Source: Pseudomonadota bacterium
Lineage (GTDB): Bacteria > Pseudomonadota > Alphaproteobacteria > Rhizobiales > Rhizobiaceae
Assembly: GCA_023419535.1 (NCBI GenBank)
Contig: JAEZXX010000012.1
Span: 39,646 to 103,645 of the forward strand
DNA: 64,000 nucleotides
Reading direction: 5' to 3'
How positions within the stretch are numbered: position 1 is the first letter of the stretch; the number at the start of each line of letters is the position of its first letter. Shown here piece by piece: positions 45,302-54,143 of the stretch. The notes under the pieces were generated by a model. That model saw nothing but the letters and a program-made list of their open reading frames with translations. It did no database searches and had not been told where the DNA came from. The translations under genes and the position numbers were made by a program.

Positions 45302-46794
45302 TCCAGGCCGAGCTTGGCTTTGACGAGGTCGTTGACGGCCTGCGGGTTCGCCTTGCCGCCGGTGGCGCGCATCACCTGCCCGACGAACCAGCCGGCGAGC
45401 GTCGGCTTCGCCCTCGCCTGCTCGACCTTGTCGGGGTTGGCCGCGATCACCTCGTCCACCGCCTTCTCGATGGCACCGGTGTCGGTCACCTGGCGCATGC
45501 CGCGCGATTCAACGAGTTCCCGGGGGGCGCCCCCCTCGGACCAGACGATCTCGAAGAGGTCCTTGGCGATCTTGCCGGAAATCGTGCCCTCGCGGACGAG
45601 GTCGAGGATCGCGCCGAGCTGATCGGCCGAGACGGGCGTCTCCTCGATCCCCTTGCCGCTCTTGTTGAGCGCGCCGAGGAGGTCGTTGATCACCCAGTTC
45701 GCCGCCTGCTTGGCCTCGCGCCCGGCCGCCACCTTCTCGAAGAAGTCCGCGATCGCCTTCTCGGAGACGAGGATCGAGGCGTCGTACGGCGATAGCCCGG
45801 AGGCGATCAGCCGCTCGCGCTTGTCGTCCGGCAGTTCGGGAAGCGCGGCCTCCAGTTCGGCCACGAAGGCGTCGTCGAACTCGAGCGGCAGAAGGTCCGG
45901 ATCGGGAAAATAGCGATAGTCGTGCGCGTCCTCCTTGGAGCGCATGGAGCGCGTCTCGCCCTTGGCCGGATCGAACAGCCGCGTCTCCTGGTCGATCGTG
46001 CCCCCATCCTCGATGATCGCGATCTGGCGCCGCGCCTCGGCCTCGATGGCCTGGCCGACGAAGCGGATCGAGTTGACGTTCTTGATCTCGCAGCGCGTGC
46101 CGAAGGCCCCGCCGGGCTTGCGGACCGAGACGTTGACGTCGGCGCGCATGGAGCCCTCGTCCATGTTACCGTCGCAGGTGCCGAGATAGCGCAGGATCGT
46201 GCGCAGCTTGGTGAGGTATGCGCGCGCCTCGTCGGCCGAGCGGATGTCGGGCTTGGAGACGATCTCCATCAGCGCCACGCCCGAGCGGTTCAGATCGACG
46301 AAGGACATGGACGGGTGCTGGTCGTGCATCGACTTGCCGGCGTCCTGCTCGAGATGCAGCCGCTCGATGCCGATCTCGATCTCGTCGAACTCGCCCTTCG
46401 AATCGGGACCGACCGAGACCTTGACGATGCCCTCGCCGACGATCGGATCCTTGAACTGCGAGATCTGGTAGCCCTGGGGCAGGTCCGGATAGAAGTAGTT
46501 CTTGCGGTCGAATACCGAGCGCTTGTTGATCTGAGCTTTCAGGCCGAGGCCGGTGCGCACGGCCTGACGCACGCACTCCTCGTTGATGACCGGCAGCATG
46601 CCGGGCATCGCCGCGTCGACGAGGCTGACGTTCTGGTTCGGCCCCTTGCCGAAGGTCGTGGACGCGCCGGAGAAGAGCTTGGCCTGAGAGAGGACCTGCG
46701 CGTGCACCTCCATGCCGACGACGATTTCCCAGTCGCCGGTGGCACCGGGGATGAACTTCTTCGGATCGGGCGTGCGGGTGTCGACGATGGTCAT
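45298..46794 (-). CDS. gatB: Asp-tRNA(Asn)/Glu-tRNA(Gln) amidotransferase subunit B
   Basis: Binds the mischarged tRNA and activates the carboxylate with ATP. The 498-residue protein has the zinc/active core WEIVVGMEVHAQ, DRKNYFYPDLPQGYQISQ, and the C-terminal YqeY tail domain (about 350-498). The YqhA-like gene lies between it and gatA. Confidence 0.97.
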   Translation of the reverse strand: MTIVDTRTPDPKKFIPGATGDWEIVVGMEVHAQVLSQAKLFSGASTTFGKGPNQNVSLVDAAMPGMLPVINEECVRQAVRTGLGLKAQINKRSVFDRKNYFYPDLPQGYQISQFKDPIVGEGIVKVSVGPDSKGEFDEIEIGIERLHLEQDAGKSMHDQHPSMSFVDLNRSGVALMEIVSKPDIRSADEARAYLTKLRTILRYLGTCDGNMDEGSMRADVNVSVRKPGGAFGTRCEIKNVNSIRFVGQAIEAEARRQIAIIEDGGTIDQETRLFDPAKGETRSMRSKEDAHDYRYFPDPDLLPLEFDDAFVAELEAALPELPDDKRERLIASGLSPYDASILVSEKAIADFFEKVAAGREAKQAANWVINDLLGALNKSGKGIEETPVSADQLGAILDLVREGTISGKIAKDLFEIVWSEGGAPRELVESRGMRQVTDTGAIEKAVDEVIAANPDKVEQARAKPTLAGWFVGQVMRATGGKANPQAVNDLVKAKLGLE

Positions 46795-46810
46795 GGGATC
46801 GCTGCCGAGA

Positions 46811-47362
46811 TTACTTGTCGCCGGAGATGCGGTCGGTGAGCGCGAGCAGCACCGCCGACAGGACGAAGACGAGGTGGATGCCCGTGAGCCAGGCGAGATA
46901 GGTCCAGTCCGACCCGATGTTGAGGTTCATGAAGGCCTTGAGCAGCTGGACGGCGGAGATCGCGACGATCGAGCCCATCAGCTTCTGCTTCAGGCCGACG
47001 AAATCGATCTTCGACATCCATTCGGGCCAGCCCGGATGCTCCTTGGGGTCGATCCGGCTGACGAAGTTCTCGTAGCCGGAGAAGACGACGATGAGGACGA
47101 GACTGGTAATCAGCGTGAGGTCGACGAGCGTCAGGACGCCGAGGATGATGTCGGACTCGGAAGCCGAGAGCGCGTCGAGGATGAAGTGAAACAGTTCCAT
47201 CGCGAAATGGATCAGCGGCACCACCGCAGCGATGATGAGCCCGAGATAGAAGGGCGCCATCAGCCAGCGCGAGAAGAAGATGACGCGCTCCATCTTCCGC
47301 TCGACCGGCCCGCCGGCCGGAAGGATCACCTCGGTTTCGGCCGGGGGCTTCTGCGGTGCCAT
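46811..47362 (-). CDS. YqhA-like (TIGR00645/UPF0114) membrane protein
   Basis: A 183-residue inner-membrane protein of the UPF0114 family with four hydrophobic segments (about 33-52, 72-96, 125-145, 155-175). The conserved loop FSGYENFVSRID and HPGWPEWMSKIDF is recognisable. No known function. It starts 5 bases after the gatA stop and precedes gatB by 16 bases. Confidence 0.88.
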   Translation of the reverse strand: MAPQKPPAETEVILPAGGPVERKMERVIFFSRWLMAPFYLGLIIAAVVPLIHFAMELFHFILDALSASESDIILGVLTLVDLTLITSLVLIVVFSGYENFVSRIDPKEHPGWPEWMSKIDFVGLKQKLMGSIVAISAVQLLKAFMNLNIGSDWTYLAWLTGIHLVFVLSAVLLALTDRISGDK

Positions 47363-47367
47363 CGCGC

Positions 47368-48849
47368 TCACCACCACTTCGAGGGGCTGAAACGTCCCGC
47401 GGCCTTCTCGATCACCGAGGCGGTCGCGAACAGCGTCTCCTCGTCGAAGGGCCGGCCGATCAGCTGAAGCCCGAGCGGAAGACCCGCGTCGGAGAGGCCC
47501 GCCGGCACGGCGATGCCGGGTAGGCCGGCCATGTTCACCGTCACCGTGAAGACGTCGTTCAGATACATCTTCACCGGGTCCGAGTTCATCTCCTGGTCGG
47601 CGACGCCGAAGGCGGCCGACGGGGTCGCGGGCGTCAGGAGCGCGTCGATGCCGTCGGCGAAGACGGTCTCGAAGTCGCGCTTGATCAGCGTGCGGACCTT
47701 CTGGGCCTGCAGGTAATAGGCGTCGTAGTAGCCGGCCGACAGCACGTAGGTGCCGATCATGATGCGGCGCTTCACCTCGCGGCCGAAGCCGGCCGAGCGC
47801 GTGTTCTCGTACATCTCGGCGATGTCGCGGCCCGGCACGCGCAGGCCGTAGCGGACGCCGTCGTAGCGGGCGAGGTTCGAAGAGGCCTCCGCGGGCGCCA
47901 CGATGTAGTAGGCCGGCAGCGCATATTTGGTGTGCGGCAGCGAGACGTCGACGATCTCGGCGCCCGCCTCGCGCAGCCATTCGACGCCCTTGGCCCAGAC
48001 CGCGTCGATCTCGGCGGGCATGCCGTCGACGCGGTACTCCTTCGGGATGCCGACCTTGAGACCCTTCACCGAGCGGCCGACCGCCGCCTCGTAGTCGGGC
48101 ACCGGCCGGTCGACCGAGGTCGTGTCCTTCTCGTCGACGCTCGCCATCGATTTCAGAAGGATCGCCGCGTCGCGCACGTCGCGCGCGATCGGGCCCGCCT
48201 GATCGAGCGAGGAGGCGAAGGCCACCGTGCCCCAGCGCGAGACGCGGCCATAGGTCGGCTTGATGCCGACCGTGCCGGTGAAGGCGGCGGGCTGGCGGAT
48301 CGAGCCGCCGGTGTCGGTCGCCGTCGCGCCGGCGCAAAGATGCGCCGAGACGGCCGCGGCCGAGCCCCCGGAGGACCCGCCGGGCACGAGATCGACGTTC
48401 GAGCCGGCCGCCCGCCACGGGCTGACGACGGGACCGTAATGGCTCGTCTCGTTCGACGAGCCCATGGCGAACTCGTCCATGTTGAGCTTGCCGAGCATCA
48501 CCGCGCCGTCGGCCCAGAGATTGGCGGTGACGGTCGATTCGTAGCGCGGCTCGAACTGGTCGAGGATGTGCGAGCAGGCCTGCGTGTGGACGCCTTGCGT
48601 CGCGAACAGATCCTTGATGCCGAGCGGGATGCCTTCGAGCGCGCCGCCCTCCCCGCGCGCCAGACGTTCGTCAGAGGCGGCGGCCATCTCGGTCGCGCGC
48701 GACCGCGTGACGGCGACGTAGGCGTTCAGCTTGCCGTTCGCGGCCTCGATCGCCCCGAGATAGGCGTCGGTCAGCTCGCGCGCCGAGAACGCCTTCGCGC
48801 GCAGCTTTGCGCGCGCCTCGGCGATGGTGAGAGCGGTCAGATCGGTCAT
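47368..48849 (-). CDS. gatA: amidotransferase subunit A
   Basis: Glutaminase subunit that supplies ammonia to GatB. The 493-residue amidase has the catalytic Lys in PLGIKDLFAT, and the cis-Ser/nucleophile Ser in GGSSGGSAAAV. Length and order are normal. Overlaps the upstream GNAT gene by 4 bases. Confidence 0.97.
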   Translation of the reverse strand: MTDLTALTIAEARAKLRAKAFSARELTDAYLGAIEAANGKLNAYVAVTRSRATEMAAASDERLARGEGGALEGIPLGIKDLFATQGVHTQACSHILDQFEPRYESTVTANLWADGAVMLGKLNMDEFAMGSSNETSHYGPVVSPWRAAGSNVDLVPGGSSGGSAAAVSAHLCAGATATDTGGSIRQPAAFTGTVGIKPTYGRVSRWGTVAFASSLDQAGPIARDVRDAAILLKSMASVDEKDTTSVDRPVPDYEAAVGRSVKGLKVGIPKEYRVDGMPAEIDAVWAKGVEWLREAGAEIVDVSLPHTKYALPAYYIVAPAEASSNLARYDGVRYGLRVPGRDIAEMYENTRSAGFGREVKRRIMIGTYVLSAGYYDAYYLQAQKVRTLIKRDFETVFADGIDALLTPATPSAAFGVADQEMNSDPVKMYLNDVFTVTVNMAGLPGIAVPAGLSDAGLPLGLQLIGRPFDEETLFATASVIEKAAGRFSPSKWW

Positions 48850-49316
48850 GTCGTCAGCGTCTTTTCGTAGAACCGGGACCAGCCGGAATCGGGATAGTCG
48901 AGGACGGCGCCGCAGACGGCGTAGCCGCCGCGCTCGTAGAGCCGCCAGGCCTCCTCGAAACCGGGCGCCTCGCCGGTCTCGAGGACGAGCCGGGAGAGGC
49001 CACGCTCCGCCGCCAGAGCTTCGACGCGCTGGAGAAGGCGGCTGCCGACGCGCTGTCCGCGCACGGACGGGGTCGTGTACATGCGCTTGACCTCGCCGAG
49101 CCCGTCGCCGTGTTCCTTGAGGGAGGCCATGCCGACGACCCGCCCGTCCTCGTCGCGGGCGACGAAGACGGTGACGCCCGGCTCGGCCATCTGCTCGACG
49201 GTCAGCTGGAACTGGAACTCGGGGGGCGAGAGCGGGATCATGTAATCGTTCAGCGCCGCGACCATCGCCCGCACGTCGTCCTGAAGCGGCGTCTCCTGCG
49301 CGATCGTCACGCTCAT
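48846..49316 (-). CDS. GNAT-family N-acetyltransferase between gatC and gatA
   Basis: A 156-residue acetyltransferase with the acetyl-CoA loop SVRGQRVGSRLLQRVE and LVLETGEAPGFEEAWRLYERGGY. It overlaps both gatC and gatA by 4 bases, so it is translated as part of the gat operon. Its substrate is unknown. Confidence 0.88.
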   Translation of the reverse strand: MSVTIAQETPLQDDVRAMVAALNDYMIPLSPPEFQFQLTVEQMAEPGVTVFVARDEDGRVVGMASLKEHGDGLGEVKRMYTTPSVRGQRVGSRLLQRVEALAAERGLSRLVLETGEAPGFEEAWRLYERGGYAVCGAVLDYPDSGWSRFYEKTLTT

Positions 49317-49600
49317 TCGACGACCTTCGGGACCATGAAGAAATGGTCCTCGCTCGCCGGCGCGTTGGCGACGATGTCCTCCACCTTGTCGCCGTCGGTG
49401 ACGACGTCCTGGCGCTTGCGCATCTCCATCGGGATCACCGACGTCATGGGCTCCACGCCCGAGACGTCGACCTCGCCGAGCTGTTCGACGAAGCCGAGAA
49501 TGGCGTTCAGCTCGCTCTGCATCGCGTCGACCTCCTCCTCGGTGACGGCGATGCGGGCGAGCTTGGCGACGCGGCGGACGGTGGCGGTATCGACGGACAA
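49313..49600 (-). CDS. gatC: amidotransferase subunit C
   Basis: Small stabilising subunit of GatCAB, 95 residues, with VRRVAKLARIAVTEEEVDAM and the ARxxEDHFFMVPKVVE-type C-terminus. The start is TTG; a 12-base-arm inverted repeat ends 3 bases before it, and AAGG inside that arm is the only ribosome-site candidate. First gene of the operon. Confidence 0.95.
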   Translation of the reverse strand: MSVDTATVRRVAKLARIAVTEEEVDAMQSELNAILGFVEQLGEVDVSGVEPMTSVIPMEMRKRQDVVTDGDKVEDIVANAPASEDHFFMVPKVVE

Positions 49601-49603
49601 GAG

Positions 49604-49638
49604 GCTGCCTTCGAAGGATGTCGGAATTCGAAGGCAGC
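49604..49638 (-). promoter_or_regulatory. inverted repeat at the gatC 5' end
   Basis: GCTGCCTTCGAA and TTCGAAGGCAGC, 12-base perfect arms with an 11-base centre, between the -10 and the TTG start. As DNA it could be an operator over the start site; as RNA a hairpin would hide the ribosome site. Confidence 0.55.
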
Positions 49639-49665
49639 TATAGTCAGGCCGGGCTTTGGAGACAA
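49637..49665 (-). promoter_or_regulatory. promoter of the gatC operon
   Basis: TTGTCT and TATAGC on the minus strand with a 17-base spacer; the -35 lies in the loop of the upstream gene's terminator hairpin. Confidence 0.6.
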
Positions 49666-49674
49666 CGCCCGGCC
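49647..49674 (-). terminator. hairpin after the metal-dependent hydrolase gene
   Basis: GGCCGGGC / GCCCGGCC arms with a 12-base loop, 30 bases after the stop at 49704. No U-run. Confidence 0.55.
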
Positions 49675-49703
49675 GCGGCGACGGCGATCGGGCGCGGCGG
49701 CCG

Positions 49704-50411
49704 TCAGACCTCGAACGGCTCGCCGGGCTTGGGATTCAGGATCTTGCCCGCATCCCCCTCCATCGCCTCGGCGAACTTGTCGGGGGTCGGGTCGATGATG
49801 GGAAGCGTGCCCCAGTGGATGGGAACGATCCTGTCGAAGTTGAAGTAGCGGCGGCAGGCGAGCGCTGCGACCGCGCCGCCCATCGTCATCCGGTCCCCGA
49901 CGGGGACGAGACCGATCTTCGGCCGATGCAGCTCCTCGATCAGCGCCATGTCGCCGAAGATGTCCGTGTCCCCCATGTGGTAGACGCTCGGACCGTCGTT
50001 GAAGTGGAGCACGAGCCCGTTCGGCATGCCCAGATAGGGGTTCCGGCCGCTCTCGTCCGGCTGGCCGTAGGACGAGGAGTGGAAGGCCTGCGTCAGTGTG
50101 ACGGAGAAGTCGTCGAACTTCAGCGTCCCGCCCGTGTTGGCCGGATCGATGTTCGCCACGCCGCGGCCGTTCAGCCAGCTGACGAGCTCGAAATTGCCGA
50201 TGACCGTCGCCCCGGTCCGCTGGGCGATCTCCACGGTGTCGCCGACATGGTCGTAATGGCCGTGCGTGAGGGCGATGTGCGTGGTGCCTTCGGTGGCCTG
50301 CGCGAGCTCGCCCGTGAAATGGGGATTGTCGGAGATGAAGGGGTCGAGAAGGATGACCGAGCGTCCGGTCTCGATCTTGAACGCGGAATGGCCGAAATAG
50401 GTGATCTTCAA
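49704..50411 (-). CDS. metal-dependent hydrolase, UPF0173 type
   Basis: Metallo-beta-lactamase-fold hydrolase, 235 residues. The metal motif is ALTHGHYDHVGDT (about residues 52-64), with later His/Asp in YHMGDTDIFGD and PIHWGT. Starts MKITYFGHSAF, as usual in the UPF0173 family. The substrate is unknown. Divergent from ruvX across 71 bases. Confidence 0.92.
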   Translation of the reverse strand: MKITYFGHSAFKIETGRSVILLDPFISDNPHFTGELAQATEGTTHIALTHGHYDHVGDTVEIAQRTGATVIGNFELVSWLNGRGVANIDPANTGGTLKFDDFSVTLTQAFHSSSYGQPDESGRNPYLGMPNGLVLHFNDGPSVYHMGDTDIFGDMALIEELHRPKIGLVPVGDRMTMGGAVAALACRRYFNFDRIVPIHWGTLPIIDPTPDKFAEAMEGDAGKILNPKPGEPFEV

Positions 50412-50482
50412 CGGGGCTCTCCCTCGATAAGTGCGTCCCGCCTAAGGTAAGGCGGTCCCGCTTCGATCAAGGACCCGATCAA

Positions 50483-50968
50483 ATGCCCATCGTTGACATC
50501 GCCGAGATCGACGGCCGGCTCGCGCCCGGCCGCACGCTTGCCGGCCTCGATCTCGGGACGAAGACGATCGGCCTTGCGGTCTCCGACCTCGGCCTGTCCT
50601 TCGCCACGCCCCGACCCGTATTGAAGCGCGTGAAGTTCACGCCCGACGCCATGGCGTTGAAGGCGGCGCTGGACGCGGCGCGCTGCGGGGCGATCGTGAT
50701 CGGGCTGCCGCTCAACATGGATGGGACCGAGGGGCCGCGTGCGCAAGCGACGCGGGCGTTCGTGCGCAGCTGGTCAGCCCTGGACGACCGGCCGCTGGCC
50801 TTCTGGGACGAGCGGCTGTCCACCGTCGCCGCCGAGCGCGTCCTGATCGCGGCGGACGTCTCGCGTGCCAAACGGGCGACGCGCATCGATTCGGCGGCTG
50901 CGGCCTTCATTCTGCAGGGGGCGCTCGACCGGATCGCCGCCCTTCGCGCTGCGAACGACGTCGACTAG
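50483..50968 (+). CDS. ruvX: RuvX/YqgF, pre-16S rRNA nuclease
   Basis: RNase H-fold protein that finishes the 16S rRNA 5' end. The 161-residue protein has GLDLGTKTIGLAVSD (catalytic Asp), GLPLNMDGTEGPRAQ, and FWDERLSTVAAE with later SAAAAFILQGALD. Its 3' 195 bases are overlapped on the other strand by the DUF6105-like gene. Confidence 0.95.
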   Translation: MPIVDIAEIDGRLAPGRTLAGLDLGTKTIGLAVSDLGLSFATPRPVLKRVKFTPDAMALKAALDAARCGAIVIGLPLNMDGTEGPRAQATRAFVRSWSALDDRPLAFWDERLSTVAAERVLIAADVSRAKRATRIDSAAAAFILQGALDRIAALRAANDVD

Positions 50969-51241
50969 CCTCCGGTCGCGAAGGAAGGCGGCGATCGCGC
51001 GTCGGCGGCGGAAGGCGAGAATGCCGAAGACGAGAAACGTGTCGAGGACGATGGCGCGCGCGACGAGAGGCGGGATCGCCTCGGGCGCGATGCCGAGGAT
51101 GTCACCGTAGAGGGTGAAGACCAGATCGTGCATCTCGCGCGAGAAGAACCAGAGCCCGAAGCCCAGATCGTTCGCGGACAGCCCGTACCAGAGGCCGAGG
51201 AAGGAGACGGGCAGACCCCAGAAGAGGAGGACGGCCTTCAC
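50774..51241 (-). CDS. DUF6105-like small membrane protein, 3' end overlapping ruvX
   Basis: The first 90 residues are the recognisable part: a membrane segment (about 3-22), WFFSREMHDLVFTLYGDILG, a second segment near LDTFLVFGILAF and basic residues. The frame then stays open for another 65 residues antisense to ruvX, which are Arg/Asp/Gly-rich and look like shadow sequence. The true function is unknown. It starts 4 bases into the end of the gene upstream. Confidence 0.65.
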   Translation of the reverse strand: MKAVLLFWGLPVSFLGLWYGLSANDLGFGLWFFSREMHDLVFTLYGDILGIAPEAIPPLVARAIVLDTFLVFGILAFRRRRAIAAFLRDRRLVDVVRSAKGGDPVERPLQNEGRSRRIDARRPFGTRDVRRDQDALGGDGGQPLVPEGQRPVVQG

Positions 51242-51720
51242 CGGCGGTCGCTTTCGTGCCGGTCCCGACGCGCCTCGGCTCCGAGCTCGGCGGCAAGGCG
51301 CAGGAAGGCCCGATGGTCCGCCTCGTCGATCTCCTCGCCGGCGTCGAGAGCCATCCGCCGGTCGAAGGCGAGGCCCGCGAGGGTCGCGGCGACGAAGAGC
51401 GCGTAGGCGCCCGGCGACTCAGAGCCGAGCCCGCAGAGGAAGGCGAAGGCCGTCACCGCGAGCCCTCCGACGAGGGCCAGAAGGGCTCTCTCTTCGGCCC
51501 GGCCCATGTCGCCATCCCCAAGGAGATGGAGCACCGCCAGGGCGCAGAGCCCGCAGAGCGCAGCATGGGCGACGGCCAGCAGCGACGAGGGGCCGCCCCA
51601 CACCATCGAGACGAGGAGGAGGCTGCCGCTTTCGGAGACCGACAGGGCATAGAAGGCGGCCGACACCGCGTGGAACGCGCCCCAGCCGGACAGAGCGAAC
51701 GTCGAGACCACCCGCACCAT
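51238..51720 (-). CDS. membrane protein of unknown function
   Basis: A 160-residue protein with four hydrophobic segments (about 8-26, 30-60, 75-92, 96-113) and a charged C-terminal tail (MALDAGEEIDEADHRAFLRL). I do not recognise the family. The chosen ATG gives MVRVVSTFALSGW; the longer frame upstream has no hydrophobic or conserved character. Its stop overlaps the start of the DUF6105-like gene, so the two form an operon. Confidence 0.7.
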   Translation of the reverse strand: MVRVVSTFALSGWGAFHAVSAAFYALSVSESGSLLLVSMVWGGPSSLLAVAHAALCGLCALAVLHLLGDGDMGRAEERALLALVGGLAVTAFAFLCGLGSESPGAYALFVAATLAGLAFDRRMALDAGEEIDEADHRAFLRLAAELGAEARRDRHESDRR

Positions 51721-51888
51721 GGACCTGCCTCCCGCACATCGTTCGAGGTCAACGGAAAGAAGCGCAGAGGGTTCGCGTTCCCGCAATCGAAAGGATTGGT
51801 TAAGGTTAACGCGCGTTCACGACGGTGGACGGCGGCCGCCCCGCGACTTGTCGTTGGCGCCCCTTTGGTCTTAAGAGCCGCGTTCAAG

Positions 51889-52842
51889 ATGAGCGCGCCC
51901 CTCCCCTCCGCCGCCCCGCCCCGACGCCACCTTCTCGGCATCGCCGGCCTGTCGCTTCCCGACATCCACGAGCTTCTCGACCGGGCAGAGGATTCGATCC
52001 TCGTCAGCCGCTCGCGAGAGAAGAAGAAGGCGGCGCTGAAGGGGCTGACGCAGATCAACCTCTTCTTCGAGGCCTCCACCCGCACGCAGGCCTCCTTCGA
52101 ACTCGCCGGCAAGCGCCTCGGCGCCGACGTCATGAACATGTCGGTCGCCAACTCGTCGGTGAAGAAGGGCGAGACGCTGATCGACACGGCGATGACGCTG
52201 AACGCCATGCGGCCCGACCTTCTCGTCGTGCGCCACCATGCGGCGGGCGCCGTTGCGCTTCTGGCGCAGAAGGTCGCCTGCTCGGTGATCAACGCCGGGG
52301 ACGGTGCCCACGAACACCCCACGCAGGCGCTGCTCGACGCGCTGACGATCCGCCGCCGCAAGGGTCCGATCTCCAGGCTCGCGATCGCGATCTGCGGCGA
52401 CGTCCTGCACAGCCGCGTCGCGCGCTCCAACATCCTGCTCCTGAACGCGCTCGGCGCCAGTGTGCGCGTCGTCGGGCCCTCGACGCTCCTTCCCTCGGGC
52501 ATCGCGGAGATGGGCGTCCAGTTCTTCAACCGGATGGAGGACGGCATCCGGGGCGCCGACGTCGTGATGATGCTGCGTCTGCAGCGCGAGCGTATGGAGG
52601 GCTCCTTCGTGCCCTCGGTGCGCGAATACTTCCGCCACCACGGGCTCGATGCGGCCAAGCTCGCCGCCGCCAAGCCGGACGCGCTCGTCATGCATCCCGG
52701 CCCGATGAACCGGGGCGTCGAGATCGCGTCCGAGATCGCGGACGGCCCGCAGAGCGTCATCGAGGAGCAGGTCGAGATGGGCGTCGCGGTGCGCATGGCG
52801 GTCATGGAGTGGCTGGCCGGCGAGCCGGGAGCCAACGCATGA
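51889..52842 (+). CDS. pyrB: aspartate carbamoyltransferase catalytic subunit
   Basis: Makes carbamoyl-aspartate in pyrimidine synthesis. The 317-residue protein has the carbamoyl-phosphate motif FFEASTRTQASFE (about 57-69), HEHPTQALLDAL and the C-terminal HPGPMNRGVEI. No regulatory pyrI is present; the next gene overlaps by 4 bases, as in ATCases that assemble with a PyrC-like partner. Confidence 0.97.
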   Translation: MSAPLPSAAPPRRHLLGIAGLSLPDIHELLDRAEDSILVSRSREKKKAALKGLTQINLFFEASTRTQASFELAGKRLGADVMNMSVANSSVKKGETLIDTAMTLNAMRPDLLVVRHHAAGAVALLAQKVACSVINAGDGAHEHPTQALLDALTIRRRKGPISRLAIAICGDVLHSRVARSNILLLNALGASVRVVGPSTLLPSGIAEMGVQFFNRMEDGIRGADVVMMLRLQRERMEGSFVPSVREYFRHHGLDAAKLAAAKPDALVMHPGPMNRGVEIASEIADGPQSVIEEQVEMGVAVRMAVMEWLAGEPGANA

Positions 52843-54143
52843 GCGCGCCCCTGATCATCGAAAACGCCCGCATCCTCGATCCGAGCCGCGGGCTCGACGA
52901 GACCGGCACGATCGTCGTGCGCGACGGTCGCATCGAGGCGGCGGGCGCGGGCGCCCTGAACCAGGGCAGGCCCGAGGGCGCCGAGATCGTCGACGGCTCC
53001 GGCCTTCTCGCCCTGCCCGGCCTCGTCGACGCCCGTGTCTTCACGGGGGAGCCGGGCTTCGAGCATCGCGAGACCATCCGCTCGGTCGGCGAGGCGGCCG
53101 CGAGCGGCGGCGTCACCTCCATCCAGACCATGCCGGACACCGATCCTGTGATCGACGACCTGGCGCTCGCCGAGTTCGTCATGCGTACCGCGCGCGAGAC
53201 CTCGCCGGTCAACGTCTTCCCCGCCGCCGCCATGACCAAGGGCCTGCGCGGACAGGAGATGACGGAGATCGGCCTTCTCTCGGCTGCCGGCGTCACCGCC
53301 TTCTCCGACGGACGGCGGACGGTCTCCAATCCGGCGCTGTTGCGCCGCATCATGACCTACGCCCGCGACTTCGGCGCCCTCGTCTTCCACGAGACGCAGG
53401 ATCGGGATCTGACCGGAACCGGCGTCATGAACGAGGGGCGGCTCGCCTCCTGGCTCGGCCTGCCCGGCATCCCGCGCGAGGCGGAGATCATCCCGCTGGA
53501 GCGCGACCTGCGCCTCGCCGAGCTGACGCAGTGCCGCTACCACGCCGCGCAGCTCTCCTGCGCCGATGCAGCCGAGGTTCTGCGCCGGGCCAAGCGCGAC
53601 GGCGTGAAGGCGACCGGCGGCGTCTCCATCGCGCATCTGTCGCTGAACGAGAACGACATCGGCGAGTACCGCACCTTCTTCCGCCTCGCACCGCCGCTGC
53701 GCCACGAGGACGACCGGCGCGCGATGATAGACGCGCTGAACGACGGCACGATCGACGTCGTCGTCTCGTCCCACGACCCGCAGGACGCGGACGGCAAGCG
53801 CCGTCCCTTCGCCGAGGCCGAAAGCGGCGCGATCGGGCTCGAGACGCTGCTGCCCGCCGCGCTGCGCCTCCATCATTCGGGCGCCGTTCCGCTCATGCGG
53901 ATCGTGGAGGCGTTGACGGGCGCGCCGGCGCGACTGCTCGGTCTCGACCGGGGCACGCTCCAGCCGGGTCGCCCGGCCGACATCGCCCTCGTCGACCTCG
54001 ACGAGCCCTGGATGTTCGGCGAGCGGCATATCCGGTCGCGCTCCAAGAACACCGTGTTCGAGAACGCTCGCTTTCAGGGCCGCGTCGTGCGTACCATCGT
54101 GTCGGGACGGACGGTGTTCGAGAGGGCGGACGACCGCGCATGA
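52839..54143 (+). CDS. dihydroorotase-like protein, probably non-catalytic (PyrX/PyrC' type)
   Basis: A 434-residue amidohydrolase-fold protein whose metal site looks broken. The HxH of LPGLVDxHxH is LPGLVDARVFTGEPG, and the late DHAP Asp reads VVSSHDPQD. The His of VFHETQDRD and of IAHLSLNEN remain. The same pattern is known for pyrB-linked copies in rhizobia and for Pseudomonas PyrC', which holds ATCase together; an active dihydroorotase should lie elsewhere. The overlap with pyrB and plsY shows co-translation. Confidence 0.85.
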   Translation: MSAPLIIENARILDPSRGLDETGTIVVRDGRIEAAGAGALNQGRPEGAEIVDGSGLLALPGLVDARVFTGEPGFEHRETIRSVGEAAASGGVTSIQTMPDTDPVIDDLALAEFVMRTARETSPVNVFPAAAMTKGLRGQEMTEIGLLSAAGVTAFSDGRRTVSNPALLRRIMTYARDFGALVFHETQDRDLTGTGVMNEGRLASWLGLPGIPREAEIIPLERDLRLAELTQCRYHAAQLSCADAAEVLRRAKRDGVKATGGVSIAHLSLNENDIGEYRTFFRLAPPLRHEDDRRAMIDALNDGTIDVVVSSHDPQDADGKRRPFAEAESGAIGLETLLPAALRLHHSGAVPLMRIVEALTGAPARLLGLDRGTLQPGRPADIALVDLDEPWMFGERHIRSRSKNTVFENARFQGRVVRTIVSGRTVFERADDRA

